The notes under the pieces are model-generated. The model saw only the letters and a program-made list of their open reading frames with translations. It did no database searches and was not told where the DNA came from. A DNA stretch of 64,000 bases from Enoplosus armatus (taxonomy: Eukaryota > Chordata > Actinopteri > Centrarchiformes > Enoplosidae), in NCBI RefSeq assembly GCF_043641665.1, contig NC_092193.1, positions 21,292,784-21,356,783 on the forward strand, written 5' to 3'. Within the stretch, counting starts at the first letter, position 1. The number at the start of each line of letters is the position of its first letter. Below are positions 23,287-35,639 of this stretch, one piece after another. The position numbers were made by a program, and so were the translations under genes.

Positions 23287-23894
23287 CTGAGGGATTTTTA
23301 AGGATGTAGGAGATGCAAAAGTTTGTACTCCCACGGGATGTTTGCCCAGCGTTTGATGGTGCAAGCTTGGGGGACGGAAGGTCTTAATCAAAGCCTGGCA
23401 ACGGGATGCAACGCACACTCGCGTTGACACAAATAATTGCAACTGTCATCCACCTGCAGGCACATGTAATGGAGCAAAATGGTGACATTAACATTTCTGC
23501 ATCAACTACGGTTTGAACATTTTTTTGACGCAATGTTTTTAATGTAAACTGGCCCTCTTAGGTTGGTTGAAAGCTTTTTAATAGAGCACTACTCAATCAA
23601 GTATTCTATCAACCACCTGGAATTGCAGTAACACGGTTGCATAATGCATAAAGCTGAATTTGTGCTTGTGATAAGAGTTACAGCATAGCAACAGAACTGG
23701 TCAGCTTGGGCCAACAAGTCCTCCAAATTAAATTTAAATAAAATACAGTTTCTAACTGCCATCCAGAACAACACAAAAGAAGCGTTTCCTGATCCGAAGC
23801 CCCAATCTGCAGTATGACGTAGTTTGCATGTCCCTTACAAAACCATTGCAAACCACTGTTGAAAGAATACGGATAAGGTTTGTTTAGGTTGAAG

Positions 23895-24115
23895 CACAAA
23901 CATGACTTGGTCAGTGTCAGGAAAAGATCATGGTTGTGGTTTTAAAAAAAAAAAAAGGTACTTAGTTACAGTTACAAAAACATCCTGGTTCTGGTTAAAA
24001 TGACTGCTTTGTTATGGTTAGGGTGCCATCATGGTTACAATACTAACCACTTGGTTAAGGTTAGGGAATGATCATGGTCAAGATTAAAAGAAGGCAAAGT
24101 TGGCTGGCAGTCGAA
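23895..24115. repeat. interspersed repeat rich in ATCATGGTT / GGTTAGGG
   Basis: It contains AAAAGATCATGGTTGTGG, GGTACTTAGTTACAGTTAC, AACATCCTGGTTCTGG, GTTATGGTTAGGGTGCC and GGTTAAGGTTAGGG. I recognise this wording from teleost genomes as a common dispersed repeat. It is interrupted by a poly-A run near 23943-23955. It is non-coding. Confidence 0.5.
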
Positions 24116-25959
24116 AATGGGAAACAGTTAAAGTCTGATGTTTTGTTGGCCCATCCATCCTCCCCAATCTTGGTGAAGGACGCGTAAGGACACAAAACAC
24201 AATGATCAGGACCTGGACTTGACTTGGAATTTGTTGAGTTCCGGACTCCGTCGACTCTAGACTTACTTGTGACTTACAAGAACTTGGTCCCAACTCTTTT
24301 GGATAATGTACCACAGTTCCATGTAGTGTTACGGTGGTAATATCAATGGGGGAAATTCTTCGCTAAGTTATTAAAACTATGCCTTAGCCCGAGGAATCTA
24401 TGGCGAGACTCACTGTACTAATGGCGGACTAGCCATCAGCTAATTGAGCTAGCATGGATAGCAACGAATCCCCTTGCACTATGGCCACACAGGGTTCATA
24501 TGAGGAGCTAAATCTCCACCAGAACCCCCTGACGATTTTCAGCCAGAGGATCACAGAGGCCCCAAGGTGTTCCCTCTGAACCTGAGACTGGAGCTGAGCC
24601 TGTAGAGTCCACGGAGGTTTACAAGAGGAGAAGTCAGGGGAAAGCTTTTTCAGCTCACTTTGAGTGTCACTATATCATTGGCCAGAAAACTGCAATGCCT
24701 CCAGATATAATGCAAAGCCACAGGCCAGCAATAAATCCTAGAGAAGAATTGATTCATCATAAATTGCGGTGTACAATTTGGGGTATTGGCTTGAAATACA
24801 ATCCCAAATCCATGACGAGAACAACGTTTGGGGGAGATGCAGCCCGAAAAACAGCGAATGCTTTTTATTTTTGAATTCAATTTCTACATAGTCAACACAT
24901 GTCATACAGTCCATTTGAACACCTCCCTGACCTAGTCTTAAAAAAAAAACCCAAAAAACCTTTCACAACAATCTGTTGCAGACACCTGGCCATGTTCTCG
25001 GGGTAACTTGCGGGTCGTGGTGGGGTCGTTATCGCCAAGTTTCCTGAGAGGGAAGGACAGCACAGGATCCGTACAAATGGCAACAGCATGTCATTTTCTT
25101 GAAGACTTGAAGTCTTGAAGTCACTGGTGTCTTCATTCATTTACTCATTCATTCATGTCCATTCAAGTTCACGGTGACAGTCAGAGCAATGACCGCGTCA
25201 GTCTAAATGGAGGATAATTGCTACTGTAGATAATCCTAAAACATATTACACAATGTTTGCACTTTTGCACTGTATTGTTCTAAAAACGACATGTTTGATG
25301 TCTCTTGGTACATTTACACACTTACATATCGGTGTCATCGCTGTTGAACATGTCCGTGATAATTATTTATCTTTAACGTGTACAACAGTGTCTCTGCGCA
25401 GATTTTACATCAACAAAAAGTGAAATGAACACATTCATTAAAAGGAATGAATTCATTAAAATACGTGAATCATAAGTTTTAGATATAAAAGGATTCATCA
25501 GCAACATAAACTTACCTTGGAGACCTTATGAAAAGACAACCCAAGTGAACAGCACATCAGCTGCATGCTGAAGGTTACCGGCAGGGAATAGGCTGGCATA
25601 TGGCTGGCTGGTCCACCACGGATACTTACTGGTCAGCAGTCAGCAGTGAGGCCAAAGTCCTGCTGTTGATGGAAAAAAACTCCTCATGCATACGCAGCAA
25701 GTTCGAATAGCTTTATCAACCTGTTTTGTTTTTTTTTGCATGCAATACATCTCCTTTTGTAAGGTTGGTGTCAATGGAGGTCCTGAGAAAATGGAGACAA
25801 ACGTTATAAATCAGAGAGGGATTAACCCTGTAAAGTCACAATGTATTACTTTTCCGGACTGCGATTTATAAAGTCATTGCCACTGTGAAAAACTGCCAAA
25901 TTAAATGCACAATTCATCATCACAATCATATGGTTTCCTACAGGTAAACTGTTATCTTT
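24116..25959. other. intergenic DNA without a visible gene
   Basis: Mixed sequence with a short CATT run (about 25133-25155) and A-rich patches near 24942-24960. No recognisable coding exon or mobile-element signature was found. Confidence 0.55.
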
Positions 25960-25966
25960 TACCGAA

Positions 25967-26340
25967 ACAATGTTTTTCTTGGCCTTTTTATTATGGCAAC
26001 AGACACATTTTAAAGGGGACCTAGTACGCCCATTTCCAGCTTTATGTTTTTATTCTGGGACCCCACTAGAGTAGCTTTGCATGACTAATAGTTCAAAAAA
26101 GTCCTCATTTATCTTATTGTGGCCCTTCATTCACCCTCCGTCTGACGCAAGCCGTTTGAGCTCCTCTCTCTTTTCAGAAAATGTTGCACAGTCACATCAC
26201 AATCATATGGTTTCCTGCAGGTCAGCAGTCGAATTAATGTTGCGGATGAGCATAAAAGTAAACAGCAGGCGATCTTCATTGCGGGTTGCCCAAAGAAACC
26301 CACAAACTAGAGCCACAGAAACACACACAGAGAGTTGCGA
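25967..26340. repeat. interspersed teleost repeat (AAAGGGGACC type) with local duplications
   Basis: The core at 26012-26110 reads TTTAAAGGGGACCTAGTACG, then GGGACCCCACTAGAGTAG and GTTCAAAAAAGTCCTCATTT, a wording I know as a frequent fish repeat. The word ATCACAATCATATGGTTTCC occurs at about 25919 and again at about 26196. The segment CAATG.TTTTTCTTGGCC... near 25967 has a diverged second copy near 26860. It has no coding capacity. Confidence 0.5.
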
Positions 26341-27806
26341 CGACAGAGGTCTCAAGTAGCACGAAGCTTGCTAGAAGTTTGCTAGCAAACAGCAACATCA
26401 TGTAGCAGACGTGCACGCAAATACCGAACATCGGAAATTCACGTTTGACGTTTGAAATATTACACTTTTACACGACTTTGGTAAAATTCAAATTGGATGG
26501 CAAAACTGTTGGATGAAAGAAACGGCTTGCTGGCTTCAGCTCGTCATCAGCGCTCTGCCTCGGTTCATGTGGCTGTCACAGCCACATCCTAATGTTTCAA
26601 TCTTTTTGACTTTCAGATATAAAAACGGCTGCCACGGACTGAATATCAATCCACCCATCCATTGAACTAATTGAGGTGCAGCGATGCACACGGAGAACAT
26701 GAGTACATAAAAGACTTTTTACTCAGGTATACTCGGTCACGTCTTTGCTCTGTAACAGGAGAATAAAGTACAGAGCTGTGAATGCAATTCATTTGAATGT
26801 CTAGTTTGGATGTCTTTTAATTTATATTAATCTCGAAGAAGTTTTTTTTCTTATCAAAGCAATGTCTTTCCTCGCCTTTTATTAGGGTAACAGACGTGTT
26901 TCAATAACGTACAGAGGAGGTGTCGCTCCAATGGGTGTACCAGGATACGGGGAACCGCAAGTGACTCACTTTCATCAGTCCGAATTCAAGCAAGTGATCA
27001 AGAATAAAGCCTTGGTTGAAGATCAAATAAACGCATATATTGTACGTCATAGTCTTCTCTTTGTACTTCCCCATATGCCTCTTACATTCCACCGTTAGTT
27101 TCCACGGTCTTGTTTCACATAATGCTCCCCAACACCTTTCAAACAGACTGTGATGTGCGGAATCAGTCGAGTTCCCCAGGATCTCAGAGGCAGGTTAGTT
27201 CATTTTGTTTGACCCTGCTCATCGGCAGGGCCACTAAACCGCAGTAAGCAGTATGCTTAAAGTGTACCACAACACGCCGTTGTTTTCACACCGCAAATAT
27301 TTATTGGACAGCTTCAAATGATCGGCGTAGTTTAGGAAGATTTACCTTTCACTTCTTCCCGGACATCGTGTATGAAATAGTCAAAAGTGTCCTGCCCTCT
27401 CACGATGAACTAGCCATGTAACGGAAGCGCTTTGAGGTGAGTCATCTCATGTCGTGTGGGAAGTATCTATCAAAATGGGCTACCAAATGTGCTTAAAAAT
27501 CAGACTAAAAGTAAGTAGGACTAAAAAGCTCTTCAAATGGACCAGCGTTATAAATATGCTTCAACCTGAAGTATGTGATCCAGTCAAGTGGAAGAAAGCT
27601 ATCAAAACTTGATGAAATGAGCTGCCTTGTTATAAAGCTAATTTTAAGCGCATTTCTCCCACCGGTCTGTTCTGAGAGACCATTTCCACCTGACTCAAAG
27701 ACCTACCTTTTTTTTTTATCTAAGGAGCACTTACCCCTCATCTCCTCTGATCTGACTTACCTGTCTTTAAAACCGGTCCATGGCAGTCCAAAGCATGTTC
27801 CATAAT

Positions 27807-27820
27807 GGGGGGGGGGGGGG
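27807..27820. repeat. poly-G tract, 14 bases
   Basis: An uninterrupted G run. Confidence 0.95.
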
Positions 27821-30205
27821 CTTTGTCAGGAGACAGGAGAGAGAGAAGAAAAGACCAGAGTGCGTGAGTGATTTTCTGGAAGCAAAGAAAGCATCTGAGA
27901 GCTCCTCCAAGGTCATAAATGTAACCCCTGAGCCAGCGTGGAAGTCAACCACTTGATGTTTCACACAGCTCTTTGTGCCGCCACTATATATGCGGCAAAT
28001 ACGAGAACACACACAAAAGGCAAAAGCGTAGTCGTCAATGGAATCGTGCTCCGAAACACGGAAGAAAACACGTTCCGAAAAAGAAAGAAAAAAAAAGTCT
28101 TGCAAAGAGAAATGATGCAAAGCCGAGTGTTCCGTTGGAAGTGATCCAGCGCTGATAATGAGACTGAATGCCATTTTGTTTCTGTACACGTTTCTTGTTG
28201 GAAAAGAGGGGTGATATTGTGCTGTGGATCAAATGGCACATCCGTCCCACTGAAGTCATTTTTTTGGTTGACACAGAAGCTGTGGGACAAGTTGCCAGCA
28301 TCAGCAAAGAATGAATATTTAAAAGTTTTCTTTGGACCCGCTCACGCTCGTCGCCGTCTTTGTGGCAATCTTTCTGTCGCTGTTTTACATGGACGTAGCT
28401 GGGTAGCAAGCGAGCTATGCAGGAAGAACATTCAACATTCGTAATCCAGCCTGCACCGCTCTGATTGGCCGACTGTTTCTCCTGATAGCACAACCATGTG
28501 ACCACAGCGAGGCTGCTTTAATTGCAGCCAGGAACCTGTTGCATGCCAAAAAAAATAAGTAAAGCTGAGCTGAGCTGTTACCTGGTAGTGGTGGGACACT
28601 GCAGCACGGTAACCAGTAACCATCTGAAATCTTTCAATGTCAATGAAAAAAACCCGAAACAATTGCGATTGCATGTTTTATTCCTACTGAATAGACTCGG
28701 CTTGTGCACCGATCTGATGTCAACAGCAACAACCACCAACCAGTAAACTGCGTTGTGATTGACAGGAGCCCACATGGCTGAACGCGACGAGGCCCGCCGG
28801 GCGCCGCCAACACCTTCCACACTGTTTGGCGGCTTGCGGGCGGGCTGGCCGCTCTGTCGGTTCAAGTACATCCATCTGGGAAGTGTTGCCATTTTCTGTG
28901 GCTCATGTGGCCAAAATCTTTTTGGTGGACGTCAACAGTTCTATCCGATTAAAATACATTGCTAAATGTCTGATATATTGATATTTAGGAGAGCTCGTCG
29001 GTCGCCTAGGACACCTTCAGCTGGAGGGGCGCCGAAGAGGAGGGAAAAAAAAAAAAAAACCTTTAGAAGACATTTAAGATGCACAACCTACTTTCTGTCA
29101 ATGCGCATTACATTTTTTTGGTCTAATACCTCCCACTTATTCATGGTGCTGCGATGTGTTTGCTCATACGGCCGTGTGTGAACCGTGTGCATGGTCCTGA
29201 GCTGATCCAAATATTTTCTTCACGCAGAGCTCCTCAGCTGTAAAACACATCTAAACTGCTTCACTGATTGTTAATACAGGCCTGGAGTGTGCTCTGTAAG
29301 TATGTATAATGTAGGGGGGAAATAATCAGAAGGGAATTCTGAGAATTCATTAACGGGCTCGATACAATTAAGCCTGAAATGTTGTGAGGTTGGCTTCAAT
29401 TTATCATCATTGTGGAGGCTGTCAAATCTCTGCATTAAGTTTGCGCAACAGTTAAATGAAAACCACACCATTAAATTGTGCACATAACATAAACTGGACT
29501 TGAGCGATAGCACCCTCCGATAAAAACGTACATCTGGGGACATTTGGACACTTGGATGCAATATATTTCAGTCTTATCTCCTTCTGTTTTACATTACCAG
29601 CTCGGTGTTAAATGTCACGCCTGTCGTCCATGGATTTGTGGAGTGGTGCGCTGTTTGGCTGCTGCCTGGCAACAGTTTGGCCTGCTGGCACTCGGATGCA
29701 TCCTCAAATCTGCATTCTGAGAAGCACCAATTGGTTCAATCAGGGTGTCAAGAGAAAGTTGTCAAATTGTACCCAGATGTCAAGTCATTTGGGCTTTTTG
29801 AATTAATCGTAAAAAAACAAAATATGTCCAAGGAGAGGACACAACATTAACATTCATGCCATACATGAGTATAGTAGTAATACCTCAAACGATGCATAAG
29901 GTTCAGTGAAATCAAACTAGGTCCAATCCAAATTGTCATCTCCTCCAGGTGTTTTTTCCTCTCGTTAAGTCAAACTCGAAAGCCGCCAATCACATGTTTA
30001 TTCTCCGTGTAAGAATAGCTGTTCCTCTGTTTTAATCGATTCCATTCAGGTTCAAAGTTAGAATCACGCAGTGAAAAGGAGAATAAAAAGAGGGCAGGGA
30101 GAGAAATATGAACCGGATTTCTTTTTCATATGCCGACAACTCCCGAGATCTGAGGCGGGAAAATGATCCTTGATGTGACCTTTTTGTGCCTGTTTTGCCC
30201 TCTGA

Positions 30206-30219
30206 CCCCCCCCCCCCCC
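30206..30219. repeat. poly-C tract, 14 bases
   Basis: An uninterrupted C run. Confidence 0.95.
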
Positions 30220-30894
30220 TCCTCAGTGTGCCTGACACAGTTCACTGCTTCTTCACAGACTTCAAGGTCTCCCATCACGCTGCTGCTTGTCAGAGCGCTG
30301 CTTGTCAAATTATTCACCAAGATGCCAGCTCGCCAGCTACCTCGCCTCTCTCCTGTATCTGCCTGATCCTGTGTTTATTTTCATATTTCACTTTCCAGAT
30401 TAGCCTCACTGACGCCATACTGCCCTTTCTAAAACTGATCAGCAAATAAATGAATTAGCCCCCTTTGGGGTTTATGGGCGGTGCCTTTTAAGTTCTTCTT
30501 TACTTGAGAATTCAAATGAAAACGTATGGGGGAATAGTGCGCAAACTGAGGATCACCTGAAGAGCCACGAGTCCTTGCACAAACACACAAACTTGCAAAT
30601 ACTGCAGCAATAGCTCTCAATTGTTGTTTAGTAAGACACCCCAAAAAAGTCAAACATTCGCCCATTGACGCGCTGTCTGATGAGACCTTGTCCCAGGCGT
30701 AGACGGGGTACTTCGTGGACAAAGTGCACAGTGCCCAGAGCTGTGGAGTTAGGGTGAACCTTGGCCTTAAAGCACCATTATGAATTATTAGTATTATTCT
30801 TATACATAGCAAGCCAGCTAATATGAAATACTGGTTCGAAAGCGAGAGGGCCAGCTCGGAGTCCTGATTTGATTTTTTTCTGTAAATGGTACAG

Positions 30895-30895
<1 letters not shown>

Positions 30896-30946
<51 letters not shown>
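30896..30946. repeat. (CA)n microsatellite
   Basis: About 25 uninterrupted CA units (51 bp), the longest CA run in the window. Confidence 0.97.
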
Positions 30947-30949
<3 letters not shown>

Positions 30950-32821
30950 GCTAACCCTAAGAGAACAAAAAAAGTGCTTGATTTCAAAGTTCAAACACCT
31001 TTTCCAAAAGAAATTGAAAGAAAAAAAGCAAGGTGCTACACATTCAACAGGTCACCTGAGAGAACGTAAAATTGTATTATGTCGTAATCAAAATCAACAT
31101 AAATGCAGCGTTCTCCCCATCACGTTGGCTTTCCTCTGGCGGAAACTGTTTACTTTGCTGTCACGTCGAACAGGCTGGTCGGCCGACGACGTAAACAAGA
31201 ATAATAGTGCGCTGTAGGAACCCAAAACAGTGCTGTGTGTGTGTGTGTCTGTGCGTGTCTATTCATAACATTGCATAAGCTGCTTAATCTCCTTCATCAG
31301 TCTCTTTGCATTATGTGGAGGCAGCTCCTGAAGGAGCGTGGTGATGTAATTACCAAGGCTGCTGTGTATGTTCTGGCCTGCACACGTCTCCTCTCTGACT
31401 CCTGCCATCTTCTGGAGGAGGGCAGCATCAACAGCATCCGTGTCCCGGAGGAGGACTCAGACGAGGGCCTTTTCCACTTATTTTGACAAGCGTACGTGTC
31501 GCTGCGCAGCGGCAATGACAGCTCGCACAGATGCGGGGCGATTGCGGACTTGCGGCCCATTTGTTTGTCTTCTTGCGCATAGTGACCCCCTGACCCTGTC
31601 ACCCCCCCCCCCCATACCGTTCATGTGCACATTGCATCTTGAGGACATGTAGCGTTCATTTCTGAGGACACCCAAACAGACGCAGGACACGCACGGCAGC
31701 CATCATTTGCCATTAAAAGCAAGTACGCCTCCAGCCTAACACTTGTTTCTCTGCTGTCCCACTGACTGGGACAAGTGGAAATGATGCACTTATAATCTCA
31801 GTACACCTGATGGACAGAGTGCTCCTCCATCAGAGCTGGTAAAAAAATAATCGGGAATTGAGGTTTGATGACTTGATCAATTACTTCTCTTTAAAGAGGG
31901 TCAGAGGGATCACTTCACAGCCATTTTGTGTAGTGTTTCTTAAACTATATGCACGCCTACCGCGGGTTATGGGACTGTCGTGACTCCCGGTGTCTACCTG
32001 GCTCTTGCAACCTCGTAGTGACTTTAACGGTCGCATGTACGAGAGGGACAGATAAGCCAGTTCACTCTTAAATATCTAATCAGATTTGCTGTGTATCTGT
32101 GGTAAATGTTCCCATTTAGCTGCGGACCCAATGTAGATCTCCATGACCCACTTTGAGAATCACAGTCCCAGACTCTGAAAGCTGGCCGGCCTCTTTGCCT
32201 GGCTGCCAGCTCCTCCAGCTTTGGCAGCTGTCCTGCCAAAACACTCCAAACAACGTGAGAATGAAATATTTCCTGGTATAAAATCCACAGTCACAATAAC
32301 AATTTGTTGTCTCCTTTTAAACAGTTTCGACTGTCAAAAAAACAGCTTCCAGGGGTGCTATTAAATGAGCCAGTCCTTCTCTTGCTGCAGCTTACGGAAA
32401 TAAATGAAATGGCTTTCATGTACTGTATTTCTGAGAGACTTTCTTTGGTTCTGTGTAGAGTTACACTGGCACTGAAAACAAACGCTGGCAGAGACTGCTG
32501 TCAATATTCTGCAGACACTAAAACACTGGCATAAAAAAAAGGAATCTTTGGACGTCCTCAAAAAAAAGAAAGAAAAAAGTCTTTGTCACAAACTGACGGC
32601 TGCCTTAAAAAAAAAAAAAACACCCAAACTTCACCCTTTGAAGCCTGCTTCAAAATTCATTGCCTCTCTGAAGGCATTCAAAGCTTGTTTACCCAAATAC
32701 CTACAGCACATATTCATCTCATTCATCAGCGTTTTCCAAATAAAGAGCGGTGACAGGGAGAGGAAAATACCCCTGTCATGGAAATAAAAGGTCAAAGAAA
32801 GAAGAAGGGGGTGGAGGAGGG

Positions 32822-32849
32822 GGCGGGCGGCGGCGGCGGCGGCGGCGGA
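32822..32849. repeat. (GGC)n microsatellite
   Basis: A short GGC triplet run within a G-rich purine stretch. The open frames through it are low-complexity poly-Gly/Arg/Pro and not credible genes. Confidence 0.85.
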
Positions 32850-33657
32850 CGGAGACGGAAGTGTTTTCTGCAAGTATATCTGTACTTCGTGCTATTTCTG
32901 GTTACTGTCAGACGAAAAGGTTTGGCTGTTACCGCGTGCAGTATGTTCACTCTCACTCTCAAGCTCTTTAAAATTGTTATTTCCAATGCATTATTATCAC
33001 TGTTGTTTAATGAAGATGAACCCTTTATTGTCCTCATTAAGGAAAAAGCTCTACACTTTTAAATTCCTAGGGGCAATAATAACAACAGACCCCAGATTTT
33101 CTTTAATGCAGGCGTCACCAGAAACATTTAGAAAAAGTCAAATGAAATGCTTAACTTTGTGAAGAGATACATCAGACTCGCATCAGGCTCCTCTGTATGG
33201 TAGTGTGTGTTGTGTTTTTTTTTTGGGGGGGGCATTTAGATTAGCGCTTCGTTTCTGGTGATGTGCCCACGAGGCATTCAAACATATGAAAACATTGCAT
33301 TTCATTGACGTTTCCGCCTCAACACACCCCTCTGGGCAGAGGTTTGCACCGTCCCACGCTTGTCTCAGGGAAGTGGCAAATGTCACTTGAGCTTCGCCGT
33401 AATGCCGTATGATAACGCCACAGAATCGCTTGGTAGAGCATGTTTTTAGAAAATGCGCTCTACCGAACAGTTGAGCAGAATTTTGTAAAGGGTTAATAAT
33501 TAATCAACTGATATGTTGGTGTTCACATGAGACACACGTGGACACAGTTGTTGGTGCCCTTCCGTTAAAGAAAGAAAGAAAAACCCACAATGGTCACTGA
33601 AATAACTTATTAACCAATGAAAATCAGACATTGCTTTTGAATTGTGGTTCAACAGAA

Positions 33658-35040
33658 TCATTTAAAAAAAAAACAACCTTTTGAGGCAATCGCTGCAATC
33701 AAGCGATTTTCTGTAACTCTCAGTGAGACTTCTGCTCCTGCCGACAGGTATTTTGGCCCACTCCTCGTGAGCAAACTGCTCCAGCGCTCTCTCAGGTTTA
33801 AAAGGGTGCCTTCTCCAGACTGCATGTTTTTAAGCTCCTTCCACAGATTTAGATCAGGGCTCATAGAAGGCCACTTCAGAATAGTTCTTAGCCATTCTTG
33901 GGTGTCTTTAGCTGTGTGTTTTGGGTCATTATCCTGTTGGGAGGACCCATGACCTGCGACTGAGGCCGAGCTTTCCGACACTGGGCAGCACATTTCGTTC
34001 CAGAATGTCTCGATAGCCTTGGGATGTCATTGTACCCCTGCGCAGATTCAAGACACCCTGTGCCAGACGCAGCAAAGCGGCCCCAGAACATGTTTCACAG
34101 TAGGTACAGTGTTCCTTTCTTTGTATGCTTTCATTTTTTGTGAACATAGAGCTGATGTGACTTGCCAAACAGCTCCAGTTTTGTCTCATCTGTCCAAAGG
34201 ACATTCTCCCAGAAGCTTTGTGGCTTGTGTTATGACCTGGCTCAAGTTGGCCACAACAAAAAGGAGAGACACACACACACACACACACAAAGGATTGAAG
34301 ATGAAAGCTTATACTTATTAACTTAACTCAAATTAAAGCCATGGGGTATGAAAATCAGTAGAGTCAGTGGTGTGGGCGTGATGCATGCGTGAATCATGTC
34401 TGGGCAAGTGTTACGAACGCAAACCAAATCCTGAAGGGGAAAACTAAGACACCATAACCAAAACCGGGATGTGTGTGTTTACCTGCGGAGGGAAGCAGAG
34501 AGAGTGATTACAAATCAGCCAGCTCTTTTGTAACCTGGGAACACTGGGGCCCACAGGTGCTCCTGATCATACCAAGCAGCCACTACACACACACACACAA
34601 CCAATAGAAATGGACCACTTAGAGCCGCCTTCAAGATGACCTCGGGGGTCACCATCACCTTGTCAATATGCATTGTGGCGAATTCCAGTCTCGCCTTTTT
34701 TATGATTTGCTTTCAACAGTGGTGTCCCTTCTGACAGTGATGTACCTTGACCTTGGAGTTCACCTCCCATCTCTTTGGAAGTTGTTCCCGGGGCTCTCTG
34801 GTTACCATTCGTATTATCCGTCTCTTCAATTTGTCATCAATTTTCCTCTTGCGGCCACGTCCAGGGAGGTCGGCTACGGTCCCGCGCACCTTAAACTTCT
34901 GAATAATATGTGCGACTGTAGTCACAGGAACACCAAGCTGCTTGGAGATGGTCTTACAGCCTTTACCTTTAACATGCTTGTCTATAAATTTCTTTCTAAT
35001 CTCCTGAGACAACTTCTCTCCTGAGCTTTCTGTGGTCCAT
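33658..35040 (-). pseudogene. Tc1-like transposase pseudogene
   Basis: In minus-strand order, a possible start MDHRKLR (35040) is followed at once by a one-base frame change. Then comes the helix-turn-helix DNA-binding part SQEIRKKFIDKH, KTISKQLGVPVTTVAHI and LPGRGRKRKIDDKLKRRI (35012 to about 34780). A deletion removes the middle of the linker. The catalytic core remains as WTDET (first Asp, near 34195), MFWGRFAASGTGCLE, QQDNDPKHTA (second Asp) and SPDLNLWKELK. Four residues, including the third catalytic acid, appear to be missing between PDLN and LWKEL. Frameshifts, stops and the nested LTR-like insert confirm that it is dead. The DD34E family assignment is firm. Confidence 0.9.
34228..34657. 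mobile_element. solo-LTR-like insertion inside the Tc1 transposase
   Basis: The block starts TGTTATGACC and ends GGTCACCATCA (TG...CA ends). It is flanked by GCTTG (34223-34227) and CCTTG (34658-34662), a 5-bp target duplication with one change. Removing it and one flank copy restores continuous Tc1 sequence (CTTTGTGGCTTG to TCAATATGCATTG). About 430 bp long and non-coding, with an internal CA run at 34269-34289, it fits a solo long terminal repeat. The LTR family is not identified. Confidence 0.7.
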
Positions 35041-35420
35041 GTTCAGTGTGGTACACACCATGATACCAAACACAGCACAGTGACTACTTTTCACCCTTTA
35101 AATAGGCAGACTGACTGATTAACTAATTAATTAACAGGACACACCTTAGTTTAACATGTCGTCCTTGTGGTCAAATTATTTTCAATCCTTTCTAGGGGTA
35201 CCATCATTTTTAAATGATTCTGTTGAACCATAATTCAAAAGCAATGTCTGATTTTCATTAGTTCATTTTCAGTACATTTGTATTTATTATTACTTTTGTC
35301 AGTTTCAAGTTATTTCAGTGACCATAGTGGGTTTTTCTTTCTTTAACAGAAGGGTATCAACAATTTTGTCCACGTCCAACATATAGTATGTGTTGCCTAC
35401 ACACAGACAGAGACCCCATG

Positions 35421-35431
35421 CCCCCCCCCCC
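35421..35431. repeat. poly-C tract, 11 bases
   Basis: An uninterrupted C run just outside the Tc1-like element. Confidence 0.95.
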
Positions 35432-35618
35432 TCTCGTTCTCCCTTCCTTCTGAAGTGTATCCTTATTCTTCTCACTCCCCAGATGCAACTCGTCATCATG
35501 TCCACTGGACCTGGTCCCTGACCCACTGGGAGACTAAAGAGGTAGGAGTTGACTTACAGTGGCTGGATCTGGACCAGGAGAGAGAGCAGGCCGGGTTGCT
35601 TGTGATGGTCAAGCTTCT

Positions 35619-35636
35619 CCCCCCCCCCCCCCCCCC
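35619..35636. repeat. poly-C tract, 18 bases
   Basis: An uninterrupted run of 18 C, just upstream of the LINE fragment. Confidence 0.95.
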
Positions 35637-35639
35637 GTG

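Larger units (their letters stand above)
26341..33511. other. intergenic DNA without a supported gene
   Basis: It holds a G14 run (27807-27820), a C14 run (30206-30219), a C12 run (31602-31613), the CA microsatellite 30896-30946 and a GGC run 32822-32849. The stretch 27640-27800 vaguely resembles a LINE 3' tail (DSKTYLF-like). The stretch 29290-29500 is non-repetitive and AT-rich, like regulatory DNA. The stretch 31290-31560 has a decent open frame on each strand but no recognisable family. Confidence 0.45.
33512..35383 (-). mobile_element. Tc1-like DNA transposon, inactive, with nested insertion
   Basis: The terminal inverted repeats match at about 33512-33665 and 35210-35383. Each carries ACGTGGACA, TTGTTGRTRCCCTTC, GTTAAAGAAAGAAA, TGGTCACTGAAATAACTT and AATCAGACATTGCTTTTGAA. 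Each outer end has a TA followed by TGTTGG, as expected for TA-targeting elements. The left end holds about 18 extra bases (near 33520-33537) that the right end lacks. The transposase lies between the repeats on the minus strand and is broken. A separate element of about 430 bp sits inside it. Without that insert the length is about 1.44 kb, a little under a usual Tc1 element, which fits internal deletions. Confidence 0.9.

Noticed and set aside
22873..23442. 189-codon open frame on the minus strand as a whole gene
   Set aside because: Only the middle 44 residues look protein-like. The rest runs through purine-rich DNA, so only the short exon-like part was kept.
24013..24067. Interstitial telomere repeat (GGTTAGGG words)
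   Set aside because: Only isolated words occur, within a known style of dispersed repeat and not as a tandem TTAGGG array.
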